From Caldalkalibacillus uzonensis (GTDB lineage Bacteria; Bacillota; Bacilli; Caldalkalibacillales; Caldalkalibacillaceae), in assembly GCF_030814135.1 (NCBI RefSeq), contig NZ_JAUSUQ010000002.1, positions 294,146 to 358,145 on the forward strand: a stretch of DNA of 64,000 nucleotides, read 5' to 3'. A model generated the notes under the pieces. It worked only from the letters and a program-made list of their open reading frames with translations. It was not told the DNA's origin and ran no database searches. Shown here in pieces: positions 9,078-17,077 of this stretch (position 1 is the first letter of the stretch; each line of letters starts with the position of its first letter). A program made the translations under genes and the position numbers.

Positions 9078-10610
9078 CTATTGCACAAAATCCTGCGGAT
9101 TATGCTTTTTCTTATTTCGTTGCGTTATTTTAATAAACAAAGGGGAAAATACGAGCAGACAAACGAAGATGAACAGGAGCAGTGAAACGGGACGGGTCAG
9201 AAAGATGGACAGACTCCCTCCTGAGATAATGAGCGACTGTCTTAATGTTTCTTCTGCCATTGACCCTAGCACCAAAGCCAAAACAAGGGCAGCCGGAGAA
9301 TAGCCATACATCTTCATAAAAAAGCCAACCAAACCAAAGATCAGCAGAATCCACGTTTCAATAATGCTGCCATGTAAACTAAAGGTACCCACTGCACACA
9401 AGACAATAATGACGGGCACCAGAAGCCTGTATGGCACTTGCATCACTTTAATAAACAAGGGAATGGCCACGATGTTAACCACAAGCAGGATCACATTTCC
9501 TAAATACATACTTGATATTAGACCCCAGGCAAACTCAGGGTTTTCTGACATGAGCAGCGGTCCAGGCCGCAATCCCCACATGAGAAAGGCACCCAACAAC
9601 ACAGCGGTTGCTCCCGAGCCGGGGATCCCAAGAGTTAACAATGGAATCATGGCACCGGAAGAAGCCGCGTTATTGGCTGTTTCCGGGGCCACAAGCCCAG
9701 GCATATGTCCCTTTCCAAATTCCTGTGGCTGTTTTGACACTTTCTTCTCAAAGGAGTAAGAAAGCAGGGAGGCGATGGTTGCTCCTGCCCCTGGTAGAAC
9801 GCCTGTAAAAAACCCGATGATCGAGCCCCTCACAAATGTGAACTTGCTCTGTATCCAATCGGTTGCAGCAGGCCAAAACTGACTTCCTCTAAAGTTGACC
9901 TTGATCATCTCTTTTTCCAGTTCTTTGTGAGTTCCTTTATATATAGAGTATAAGGCTTCCCCAATCCCAAATACCCCGATTGCCACGGGAAGAAAGTAGA
10001 TCCCATTCATCAACTCCGGAGAGCCAAAAGTAAACCTCGGCACACCCGAAACGACATCCACTCCTACCATGGCAATGGCCAGACCCACTAAAGCCGAAAT
10101 CACTCCGTATCTCTTTCTCTCCCCCATCATGAGAACCAGAGTACAAAGCCCAAATAACATGAGCATGAAATATTCTGGTGGTCCAAATGACCGGGCAATC
10201 TTGCTGAACACAGGAGCAAAAGCGCTGATCAAAATAACACCGATCGTTCCTCCGATGAAGGAGGCAAATGCTTGCATGACAAGGGCGGGACCAACACGCC
10301 CTTTTTGGGCCAGCGGATAACCATCAAATGTACTGGCCACCGTAGCGGATTCCCCTGGGGTGTTAATTAAGATAGAGGTTATGGTCCCGCCATACATGGA
10401 GCCATAATAGATTCCGGCGAGCATAATGATCGCTGTAGTCGGATCAAGAGTAAAGGTTAACGACAGAAGAATAGCAATGCCGGCTGTTGGACCAAATCCT
10501 GGGATAATCCCAACCACCATGCCCACAAAGGCCCCCACCATAAGAAAAAAGAGATTCGTCGGGGTTAAGACAACCGAAAGACCCAACATGAGGTTGGATA
10601 TGATATCCAA
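9078..10610 (-). CDS. tctA: Tripartite tricarboxylate transporter large membrane subunit
   Basis: 510 residues, about twelve hydrophobic segments. It carries the two TctA glycine/proline-rich signatures: GIIPGFGPTAGIA near residue 34 and NTPGESATVASTFDGYP near 84, repeated later as GVLPGAGATIAS and LTLGIPGSGATAV. TctA forms the channel of TTT uptake systems, which take up carboxylates with a periplasmic-type binding protein. The start is a TTG at 10610 with AGGTGA upstream, and no ATG alternative is nearby. It lies between tctB (148-base structured gap) and the LarA-like gene. Confidence 0.93.
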   Translation of the reverse strand: MDIISNLMLGLSVVLTPTNLFFLMVGAFVGMVVGIIPGFGPTAGIAILLSLTFTLDPTTAIIMLAGIYYGSMYGGTITSILINTPGESATVASTFDGYPLAQKGRVGPALVMQAFASFIGGTIGVILISAFAPVFSKIARSFGPPEYFMLMLFGLCTLVLMMGERKRYGVISALVGLAIAMVGVDVVSGVPRFTFGSPELMNGIYFLPVAIGVFGIGEALYSIYKGTHKELEKEMIKVNFRGSQFWPAATDWIQSKFTFVRGSIIGFFTGVLPGAGATIASLLSYSFEKKVSKQPQEFGKGHMPGLVAPETANNAASSGAMIPLLTLGIPGSGATAVLLGAFLMWGLRPGPLLMSENPEFAWGLISSMYLGNVILLVVNIVAIPLFIKVMQVPYRLLVPVIIVLCAVGTFSLHGSIIETWILLIFGLVGFFMKMYGYSPAALVLALVLGSMAEETLRQSLIISGGSLSIFLTRPVSLLLFIFVCLLVFSPLFIKITQRNKKKHNPQDFVQ

Positions 10611-10675
10611 TTCTCTTCACCTACTTTCCTTTTTACTATGCTCCGTCACGTAAAATCTTCAAACACCATTCGCCA

Positions 10676-10757
10676 CGTCTGGCCGAAAAGCGAAAACCAA
10701 GCAGTACGCCAGACGGTTATCTCCCGCCTCTAAGCGTTAGCGTAGGCAATGAGAGTG
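10676..10757 (-). repeat. Structured intergenic element between tctB and tctA
   Basis: The 148-base gap holds CGTCTGGC (10676-10683) and its exact complement GCCAGACG (10708-10715), separated by 24 bases. Beside it is a second hairpin-forming stretch, GCCTCTAAGCGTTAGCGTAGGC, around 10725-10747. No coding sequence is evident. The base composition is more G+C rich than most gaps here. It could be an intercistronic RNA structure or a relic of a mobile element end; the sequence does not decide. Confidence 0.5.
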
Positions 10758-10758
10758 T

Positions 10759-11211
10759 TCAAAGAAAGGAGAGAATCCCTTTAGGCAAACCACCATTCAA
10801 CCAGACATTTAAGACAAAATAAATTCCAATAGGCACAGCAAGACTAAAGACTAAATTAAAAGCAACACGTTGACGATTAAACATAAGTAATATGGAAAAA
10901 ATATATATCATCATTGCTAATAAAGCTCCCATCGGTCTTAACAGCATAACAAAGAGAGCCGTTAAGAGAATCACCCCTACCATGGTTCTGCCATAAGTTT
11001 GCTCAGATTCTTGTTCCACTTCTTTCGCTTGGATTTCTTTGAAATCTCGATACAAATTATAGATGGTCACCAGGATGAGCAAGCCTCCAATCCAGCGCGG
11101 GAAAAAACCGGGACCGACTTGCTCTCCAGTGGTGAAATAAGGATAATTTAAGCCCTGATAGAAAAATAAGACTGAAAAAATAAGCAAAATCACGGAAAAC
11201 AATATCTTCAT
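10759..11211 (-). CDS. tctB: Tripartite tricarboxylate transporter small membrane subunit
   Basis: 150 residues with four hydrophobic segments, the layout of TctB, the small membrane subunit that partners TctA. It begins MKILFSVILLIFSVLFF. The ORF extends 25 codons further up, but AGGAGG lies seven bases before the ATG at 11211. It is between tctC (99-base gap with a hairpin) and tctA. TctB sequences are weakly conserved, so the call leans on topology and context. Confidence 0.9.
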   Translation of the reverse strand: MKILFSVILLIFSVLFFYQGLNYPYFTTGEQVGPGFFPRWIGGLLILVTIYNLYRDFKEIQAKEVEQESEQTYGRTMVGVILLTALFVMLLRPMGALLAMMIYIFSILLMFNRQRVAFNLVFSLAVPIGIYFVLNVWLNGGLPKGILSFL

Positions 11212-11247
11212 AGCTTTCCTCCTCGCCAAATTAAGGGATAAAAGGCA

Positions 11248-11270
11248 ACCTGGGACATGTCTGTCCAGGT
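11248..11270 (-). other. Intercistronic stem-loop after tctC
   Basis: ACCTGG (11248-11253) pairs with CCAGGT (11265-11270), and the stem can be lengthened outward through AAGG/CCTT with a bulge. No T run follows on the minus strand, so it is more likely an mRNA-stabilising or partial-termination structure between the binding-protein gene and tctB. Confidence 0.55.
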
Positions 11271-11310
11271 CACCTTCTTTATACATGTTCCTCCCAATAC
11301 CGTTCAGGCC

Positions 11311-12342
11311 CTATTCTATAATCTCCAGGTCTCTCATCATCACCTCAAATACAGCGTTTGTTTCTTCCAGGTACTTCGTAAAGTCATCACCATACAAGAT
11401 AGATTCAGTAAGCATATTGTCGTCAATATACGCTTGCCACTCTGGCGTTTCTGCCACTTTTTTCATGGTTTCTATCCACCAGTTGCGAACTTCCTCAGAA
11501 ACACCACCGGGCATGATCACCCCTCTGGGCATGGAAATATTCACATCATAACCTTCTTCGGTAAAAGTGGGAACATCAGGATATTGGTCCAGACGCTGCT
11601 GGCCGGAGAAAGCCAAAGGTTTTAATTCCCCGGCGTCAATTTGACCCACTACCTCGGCAGGATTTCCCATAATAGCATCCAAACTCCCGGATAAGATAGC
11701 CGTTACCAGCTCCCCTTGACCATTAAAGGAGACATACTCAAAATCAAATCCAGCCTCCTGTGCAAAAGTGGCGGGCACTAAGCGATCCACATTGGCAGCC
11801 CCTATCCCTCCGATTTTCATATTGTTGGCTTGAGCTGCCTCCACAAAATCAGCCAATGTTGCATACGGGGCATCTCCTGGAACCAAAAAGAGCAGATCGT
11901 CAGTCGCCATCAAAGCGATATGGGTGAAATGCTCATAGTTAAACCCTGGTTCAGACAACAATGGAGTGGTGATAAAGCTGCCGCTGGTGGTGGAAATGTG
12001 ATAAGGATTACCATGTTGGTTATTCAAAAATCCCCAGCCCACTGCGCCGCTTCCGCCCTCTCGGTTTTCCGGGACAATAGGATGACCATACAGATCATAT
12101 TTCTCCAAGATTTCAATGAGGGTACGGGCCATGATATCATTGCCACCGCCAGGTCCAAAAGCAATGGTCCAGTTTAATGTTTCAGTGGGATAGTCTAATG
12201 CCGCCTCCGGTGAAGCGCTTTCATTTTGTTTATTTGAAATTTCCGTCTCGTTTTCTTGAGTATCCGCCGGTGCCTGGCCACAAGCTGTCAACCCGATTGT
12301 CAAAACCACAATCAGCAATCCCATGATCACCTTTTTCATCAT
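11311..12342 (-). CDS. tctC: Tripartite tricarboxylate transporter substrate-binding lipoprotein
   Basis: About 343 residues. It has an N-terminal lipoprotein signal with lipobox LTAC (Cys near residue 21), then an acidic linker and the TctC (Bug) fold: TLNWTIAFGPGGGNDIMART near residue 60 is the ligand-loop motif, followed by ENREGGSGAVGW. It is anchored outside the membrane and delivers a carboxylate to TctAB. The ATG at 12342 has GGAGGG six bases upstream; a TTG two codons earlier is less likely. Ligand is unknown; the neighbouring CoA-transferase and hydroxyacid enzymes suggest a hydroxy- or dicarboxylate. Confidence 0.93.
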   Translation of the reverse strand: MMKKVIMGLLIVVLTIGLTACGQAPADTQENETEISNKQNESASPEAALDYPTETLNWTIAFGPGGGNDIMARTLIEILEKYDLYGHPIVPENREGGSGAVGWGFLNNQHGNPYHISTTSGSFITTPLLSEPGFNYEHFTHIALMATDDLLFLVPGDAPYATLADFVEAAQANNMKIGGIGAANVDRLVPATFAQEAGFDFEYVSFNGQGELVTAILSGSLDAIMGNPAEVVGQIDAGELKPLAFSGQQRLDQYPDVPTFTEEGYDVNISMPRGVIMPGGVSEEVRNWWIETMKKVAETPEWQAYIDDNMLTESILYGDDFTKYLEETNAVFEVMMRDLEIIE

Positions 12343-12430
12343 CGTCAACCCTCCACAAAACTTTTTGGCATCATAACATTTACCAAATTTTTAATTATTC
12401 TGAATAAATAGTCCCAAAAGAGAGACAGCC

Positions 12431-12847
12431 TTATAGGCGGTGCCATGTTGAAGTGGCCACCGCTACAGGCGCATCATCGGCATTAAACATCCGGGCCTCT
12501 AACACCACCACCGTTTTTCCCTTCTTGATGAAACGGGACTCGCAGTAAATATTCTCTCTAAAGACCGGTTTCAAAAAGTTTATTTTCATTTCAAGTGTAA
12601 CGGCTGGGCCAAGAAACTTTTTGCAAAGGTGTCCCATGGCGACGTCAAGAATAAAAGAAATGACACCGCCATGTAAGGAGCCTTGCGGGTTAAACATATA
12701 ATCGGCCACTTGAACATCGACCCGGCATGTCTCTTCACCATAACTGAATTGGAGGTCAAAAAACTTGGCTAAGAAAAATTGTTCAAAATCGGGCTGGTGT
12801 TCAGCTAAAGCTTTTTCAAACCGCTGTTTGGCCATCTCATAGTCCAC
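12431..12847 (-). CDS. PaaI-type hotdog thioesterase
   Basis: 138 residues, a single hotdog domain. The PaaI motif is visible as NPQGSLHGGVISFILDVAMG near residues 53-72, with the HGG turn and the Asp used in catalysis. Family members hydrolyse acyl-CoA esters, often of aromatic or dead-end acids. The start is a GTG at 12847 with AGAAGGA upstream; an ATG four codons later (12835) is possible. It lies 27 bases after the crotonase gene and 88 bases before tctC, so it may release CoA from a pathway intermediate. Confidence 0.85.
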   Translation of the reverse strand: MDYEMAKQRFEKALAEHQPDFEQFFLAKFFDLQFSYGEETCRVDVQVADYMFNPQGSLHGGVISFILDVAMGHLCKKFLGPAVTLEMKINFLKPVFRENIYCESRFIKKGKTVVVLEARMFNADDAPVAVATSTWHRL

Positions 12848-12874
12848 GATCTCATCATCCTTCTCTCGATTAAA

Positions 12875-13660
12875 CTACGAGTAGGTAAAGCGAGGCTTCC
12901 GTTTTTCCAAAAAGGCTCTCACCCCTTCTTGATAATCCTCTGTGTCAAATGATCCATTGCGCAAAGCTTCTGTCTCCTCATTATCGTTGGTTTGTCCGCC
13001 CAAAATTAAACCAATAATATGCTTCATGCTGCGGACTGAGAACTGAGCCTTGTGACAGATTTCTTGCGCAAATTGATACACCTTTTCTTCAATCTCGTCC
13101 GCTGCGAAAATCCCATTGACCAAACCAATTTCATACGCACGTTGGGCATCGATGTGACGACCTGAAAGTAAGATATATTTGGCATTAGCAGGACCAACGA
13201 GATCAACCAGTTGTTTTGTGGCCGTCAAGCTATACACAATGCCCAAATTGGCAGGTGTAATACCAAACCGGCCGGTGGGATCACTAAATCGGAAATCACA
13301 GGCTAGGGCAATCTCACAGCCCCCGCCGATGCAGTACCCTTGCACTAGGGCAATGCTGGGTTTAGTCATCGTGGCAATGGTCCGCTCGGCATGGTGCGTG
13401 GCCTCGTTGTAGATCTTTGCGCCTTTGGAATCGGCGCGCAGTGTCCGAAATTCACTGATGTCCGCTCCTGCGGCGAAGGCCGTCTGATCAACCCCACGCA
13501 CCACCAAAACTTTAATGGAGCGGTCCTCTTCTACCTCTTGAATAAGGTCTGGGATCGTTTTCCACATGTCATAGGTCAGTGCATTGCGCTTATGGGGACG
13601 ATTAAAAATGAGGGTAGCAATTTCTCTTTTTTTTTCAAGCACCAGATCGTTTGGGGTCAT
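12875..13660 (-). CDS. Crotonase superfamily protein (enoyl-CoA hydratase/isomerase-like)
   Basis: 261 residues. The oxyanion-hole segments are present (FAAGADISEF near residue 64 and YCIGGGCEIALACDFR near 110). The Glu normally found in the FG-x-P-E segment of hydratases is absent: here the stretch reads FGITPANLGIV, and the second acidic position (usually a few residues on) is also not acidic. The enzyme may therefore be a decarboxylase, isomerase or other crotonase variant rather than a classical hydratase. AAGGAGG precedes the ATG, which overlaps the CoA-transferase stop codon by four bases (ATGA). Confidence 0.88.
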   Translation of the reverse strand: MTPNDLVLEKKREIATLIFNRPHKRNALTYDMWKTIPDLIQEVEEDRSIKVLVVRGVDQTAFAAGADISEFRTLRADSKGAKIYNEATHHAERTIATMTKPSIALVQGYCIGGGCEIALACDFRFSDPTGRFGITPANLGIVYSLTATKQLVDLVGPANAKYILLSGRHIDAQRAYEIGLVNGIFAADEIEEKVYQFAQEICHKAQFSVRSMKHIIGLILGGQTNDNEETEALRNGSFDTEDYQEGVRAFLEKRKPRFTYS

Positions 13661-14883
13661 GATTTTTCCTCCTTCACATATTCTCCGTATTTGGCATATA
13701 CCACTTCTTCCTGATACAAGCGTTCAATTTCCTCTTCTGACAGCCCGATTTCCTTTAACTTTTCCGTCGTATGTTGACCCAGTAACGGAGCCGGCTCCCT
13801 AATCGCCAGCGGCGTTTTAGAAAACTTGATCGGGATCCCAATCGTTTTGATCCGTCCTAGTTTGGGATGATCAAGTTCAACCACCATCTCTCTCGCCTCA
13901 ACATGAGGATCATTTAAAGCTTGATCATATGTGTACACAGGACCGCCCGGTATGCCCGCTTCATCCAGCTTTTGGACCCAATAAGACGTTGTTTCCTGCC
14001 TTAAGATATGTTCGATCTCCTGTTCCAGAATATCGATGTTCTCCATTCGTGTTGCTAAATCGATAAAGCGGGGATCTTCTATCCATTCCGGCCGCTTTAA
14101 AACCTGTTGACACAAACGTTCCCATAGCCGTTGATTTCCTGCACCGATCGTCACGAACCCATCCTTTGTTTTATAAGCTTGATACGGAGTTGACCGCCTA
14201 TGTCTAGTTCCGGTGGGTTCGGGGATTTCTCCAGCACCAAAGTAAGCTGCAGATTCCCATACCGTCCAGGCCAGACCGGCATCCACTAGTGACGTATCAA
14301 GATACTGCCCTTCCCCTGTTTTCATCTTGTGAATATAAGCTCCTAAAATGCCGTAAATGGCTGTCGCTCCTGCGGCGATATCATTGATGGCGATGCCCAC
14401 CTTGACCGGACGCCCGTCCGGTTCCCCGGTCATGCGCATAAACCCTGTAAACCCTTGGGCAATGATATCAAATCCTCCTTTATGACTATAAGGGCCATAT
14501 TGTCCAAAGCCGGAAATGGAACAGTAAATGATGCCAGGGTTAACCTTGGCCACCTGCTCATAATCAATGCCTAACTTCTGGGTGACACCGGGCCGGAAAT
14601 TTTCAATAACAACATCGGCTTCCTTGGCCAGCTTTAGAAAAATTTCCCGACCTTTTGCTGACTTCAAATTCAAGGCCAGACTTTTCTTATTCCGGTTCGG
14701 CATGGCAAAGCAGTAGCCTTCCCCATTTATAAAAGGGCCTAGCCGCCTTGAATCATCCCCTTGAGGAAATTTTTCGACCTTTGTCACTTCGGCCCCCATA
14801 TCGGCCAGCACCATCGTACAGTAAGGGCCAGCTAAAAATTGGGTCAAATCCAGTACTTTCATGCCTTGAAGCGGCAGCATCAT
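13657..14883 (-). CDS. CaiB/BaiF family (type III) CoA-transferase
   Basis: 408 residues, the full family length. Typical segments are the N-terminus GMKVLDLTQFLAGPYCTMVL, the NRNKKSLALNLK stretch near residue 64, ENFRPGV, and the catalytic Asp in INDIAAGATAIYG near residue 167. Type III CoA-transferases move CoA between carboxylic acids without a ping-pong intermediate in solution. It is the first gene of the operon and would activate the imported acid as a CoA ester (inference). AAGGAGTGAA lies upstream of two ATG codons (14883 and 14880). A clear sigma-A promoter sits at 14922-14950. Confidence 0.93.
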   Translation of the reverse strand: MMLPLQGMKVLDLTQFLAGPYCTMVLADMGAEVTKVEKFPQGDDSRRLGPFINGEGYCFAMPNRNKKSLALNLKSAKGREIFLKLAKEADVVIENFRPGVTQKLGIDYEQVAKVNPGIIYCSISGFGQYGPYSHKGGFDIIAQGFTGFMRMTGEPDGRPVKVGIAINDIAAGATAIYGILGAYIHKMKTGEGQYLDTSLVDAGLAWTVWESAAYFGAGEIPEPTGTRHRRSTPYQAYKTKDGFVTIGAGNQRLWERLCQQVLKRPEWIEDPRFIDLATRMENIDILEQEIEHILRQETTSYWVQKLDEAGIPGGPVYTYDQALNDPHVEAREMVVELDHPKLGRIKTIGIPIKFSKTPLAIREPAPLLGQHTTEKLKEIGLSEEEIERLYQEEVVYAKYGEYVKEEKS

Positions 14884-14907
14884 TTCACTCCTTCCACAAC
14901 TTTATTT

Positions 14908-14915
14908 TGTATACA
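14908..14915. promoter_or_regulatory. Candidate operator TGTATACA at the caiB transcription start
   Basis: Perfect 8-base palindrome within TTTTGTATACATAA, directly downstream of the caiB -10 box. The related stretch TTTTGTATAATG occurs at 15003-15014 over the -10 box of the divergent citrate synthase promoter. Both could bind the GntR regulator at 16.4 kb (inference). Confidence 0.45.
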
Positions 14916-14921
14916 TAACAC

Positions 14922-14950
14922 ATTATAATGAATTAACATTTCCCGGTCAA
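14922..14950 (-). promoter_or_regulatory. Sigma-A promoter of the caiB-tct-FAH operon
   Basis: On the minus strand TTGACC (14950-14945) and TATAAT (14927-14922) are separated by exactly 17 bases. The expected start of transcription is near 14915, inside the palindrome TGTATACA. Confidence 0.8.
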
Positions 14951-14984
14951 TAACATTATGAATTTTTTAATGATTACCGCAGCA

Positions 14985-15013
14985 TTGTCATCAATTTATT
15001 TGTTTTGTATAAT
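14985..15013 (+). promoter_or_regulatory. Sigma-A promoter of the citrate synthase operon
   Basis: TTGTCA (14985-14990), 17-base spacer, TATAAT (15008-15013). A second TATAAT follows at 15015-15020. The region is divergent to the caiB promoter 35 bases away. Confidence 0.72.
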
Positions 15014-15120
15014 GTATAATGTGCAAAGAATAAAATTTTTTCTATATTTTTGGTCATTGCTTCATAAAAAATGATCGTTTAGTATGTGCACTTTTGAAAA
15101 GAAGGGGAGGAAAAAATCAT

Positions 15121-16251
15121 ATGTCAAAAACTAATTTTGCTGCTGGTCTAGAAGATGTCATAGCTGGCACGTCCGGCATTTGTTTCATTGATGGAAAGGA
15201 AGGGAAGCTGATCTACTCCGGGTATAGTGTAGAAGATCTGGTCAAGCACGACGCTTCCTTTGAAGAAGTCGTTTATTTGCTTCATCACCAGCAATTGCCA
15301 ACCCTAGAACAACTTAACGCATTTAAACAAGCTCTTGTTGAGGAATTATCGTTGTCTAACAATATGATTGAGCTCATGCGATCATTCGTTCCCCATGTCA
15401 GTCCTATGGTGGCCTTGCGCTCGGCCGTTTCATTATTGCAAACAGAAGACCGGCCGGTGCGGGAAATGGATCAAGAAGACCTGCGCTCCATCGCCTTACG
15501 TTTGGTCGCCAAAATGCCTTCCTTAGTGGCGGCAATCCATCGTATCCGTGAAGGACAGGATGTCTTACAGCCGGACAAAAAATTATCCTTAGCTGCCAAC
15601 TTTTTGTATATGCTCAGCGGACAGGTCCCGGAACCTTTAGAGGAAAAGACAATGAATATCGCACTGATCTTACATGCCGATCATGAATTTAATGCTTCCA
15701 CCTTTGCAGCCCGAGTGACAGCGGCCACTGAGTCGGATCTGTATTCTGCTGTCACCTCCGCCATTGGTACATTAAAAGGCCCTCTCCACGGGGGAGCAAA
15801 TGAGGCCGTAATGAAACTGCTGTTCGAAATTGGAGACGTGGACAATGTTGAAGCTGTGATTCAACGCAAACTGGAGAATAAGGTCAAAATTAGCGGCTTT
15901 GGTCACCGTGTCTATAAAACGATGGACCCTCGGGCCAGCATCCTCAAACGCATGTCCAAAGAAATAGGAGAAAAGAAGGGTAACACAAAGTGGTATGAGT
16001 TAACTGAAGCGGTGGAAAGGGTGGTTTTTGAGAAGAAAGGATTATATCCCAATGTAGATCTTTATTCTGCTTCCACTTATTATGTCCTGGGGATTAAAAT
16101 GGATCTGTTTACCCCCATTTTTGCTGTCAGCCGTATAGGAGGTTGGACAGCACACATTCTTGAACAGTACGCTAACAACCGGCTAATCCGACCACTGTCT
16201 GTCTACACAGGCCACCAACGTCGTGAATATGTTCCTCCAGAACAGCGTTGA
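15121..16251 (+). CDS. Citrate synthase / 2-methylcitrate synthase (short type)
   Basis: 376 residues, the short dimeric citrate synthase form. The catalytic residues are visible: His in LHGGANEAV near residue 220, His in SGFGHRVYKTMDPRA near 260, and Asp in PNVDLYSAS near 312. It condenses acetyl-CoA or propionyl-CoA with oxaloacetate. The length and C-terminus (REYVPPEQR) fit both CitA-like and MmgD-like enzymes, so substrate is open. GGGGAGG lies upstream of the ATG at 15121; the ORF runs nine codons further up. It is the first gene of a unit with gntR and a DASS transporter, divergent from a CoA-transferase operon, which favours a dedicated catabolic rather than the main TCA role. Confidence 0.9.
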   Translation: MSKTNFAAGLEDVIAGTSGICFIDGKEGKLIYSGYSVEDLVKHDASFEEVVYLLHHQQLPTLEQLNAFKQALVEELSLSNNMIELMRSFVPHVSPMVALRSAVSLLQTEDRPVREMDQEDLRSIALRLVAKMPSLVAAIHRIREGQDVLQPDKKLSLAANFLYMLSGQVPEPLEEKTMNIALILHADHEFNASTFAARVTAATESDLYSAVTSAIGTLKGPLHGGANEAVMKLLFEIGDVDNVEAVIQRKLENKVKISGFGHRVYKTMDPRASILKRMSKEIGEKKGNTKWYELTEAVERVVFEKKGLYPNVDLYSASTYYVLGIKMDLFTPIFAVSRIGGWTAHILEQYANNRLIRPLSVYTGHQRREYVPPEQR

Positions 16252-16370
16252 TATATAACCGGGACTAGTATCTGCAATGGATACCATAATCAAAGATATG
16301 TTCCACAAATTGAAGCCGAACGGGTAAAATATAACTATAATATTTTTACTAATAAAAGGGGTTTGGTCCT

Positions 16371-17054
16371 ATGAGCAAAATACAGCCAAAAACGGTTACC
16401 GATGCTGTTTATGAACAAATAAAATCCGATATTATTGCTGGTGTCTATCGTCCCGGTCAGCGGTTAATGGAAACAGAATTGGCCCAAAAACTGCAAGTAA
16501 GCCGTACCCCTGTAAGAGATGCAATGATTCGCCTGGAACAGGAAGGTTTGACAACAATCCGCCCTCATCGTGGCATTTATGTGCGGAAATTATCCAAAAA
16601 AGATATTCAGGATTACTATCAACTACGGGCTGTACTGGAAGGGCTGGGGGCCAAATTGGCCGCGGTCAACGGAACGGAAGAAGATCATCAGGAATTGAAG
16701 AACATGTTAATAAAAATGCGTGAGATTTTAGATGCTTATCAGCACTCCCAAGATTTTAAGGAAATGGCTCTCTGTAATAACCAGTTTCATGAGTTAATCT
16801 TTAAAATTGGAGGCAATCAAGTTCTAGCCCAGACACAAGCTACCTTGGCCAACCCCATCGCCCTGGTTCGCTCCATTTCCTGGTTCAATACGAAAAGAAT
16901 CGCCGAAGTTTGGTTGGAGCATAAAAACATCGTGGAGGCCATTGTTGCCCGGGATGCAGAACTGGCTCAGAAAAGAGCAGAAGAACATATTTATCAAGCA
17001 TGGAAGTCAGCAGAGTCCAAGTTGGACCAACTGGAAGATGAGGGGGAAAAATAA
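16371..17054 (+). CDS. GntR family regulator, FadR/FCD subfamily
   Basis: 227 residues. The N-terminal winged helix (DAVYEQIKSDIIAGVYRPGQ, then LQVSRTPVRDAMIRLEQEGL) ends near residue 75, followed by an all-helical FCD effector domain with Asp, His and His metal-type positions (NNQFHELIF). Such proteins are usually repressors released by a carboxylate or acyl-CoA. It sits 119 bases after citrate synthase and 23 bases before the DASS transporter. The candidate operators at 14908-14915 and 15003-15020 suggest that it controls both divergent units (inference). Confidence 0.9.
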   Translation: MSKIQPKTVTDAVYEQIKSDIIAGVYRPGQRLMETELAQKLQVSRTPVRDAMIRLEQEGLTTIRPHRGIYVRKLSKKDIQDYYQLRAVLEGLGAKLAAVNGTEEDHQELKNMLIKMREILDAYQHSQDFKEMALCNNQFHELIFKIGGNQVLAQTQATLANPIALVRSISWFNTKRIAEVWLEHKNIVEAIVARDAELAQKRAEEHIYQAWKSAESKLDQLEDEGEK

Positions 17055-17077
17055 TAAAATGATGAGACAATACAAAC

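Noticed and set aside
16252..16370. Separate promoter for the GntR gene after citrate synthase
   Set aside because: TTGAAG and TATAAT-like boxes are present but their spacing is 14 or 20 bases; read-through from the citrate synthase promoter is a simpler explanation.
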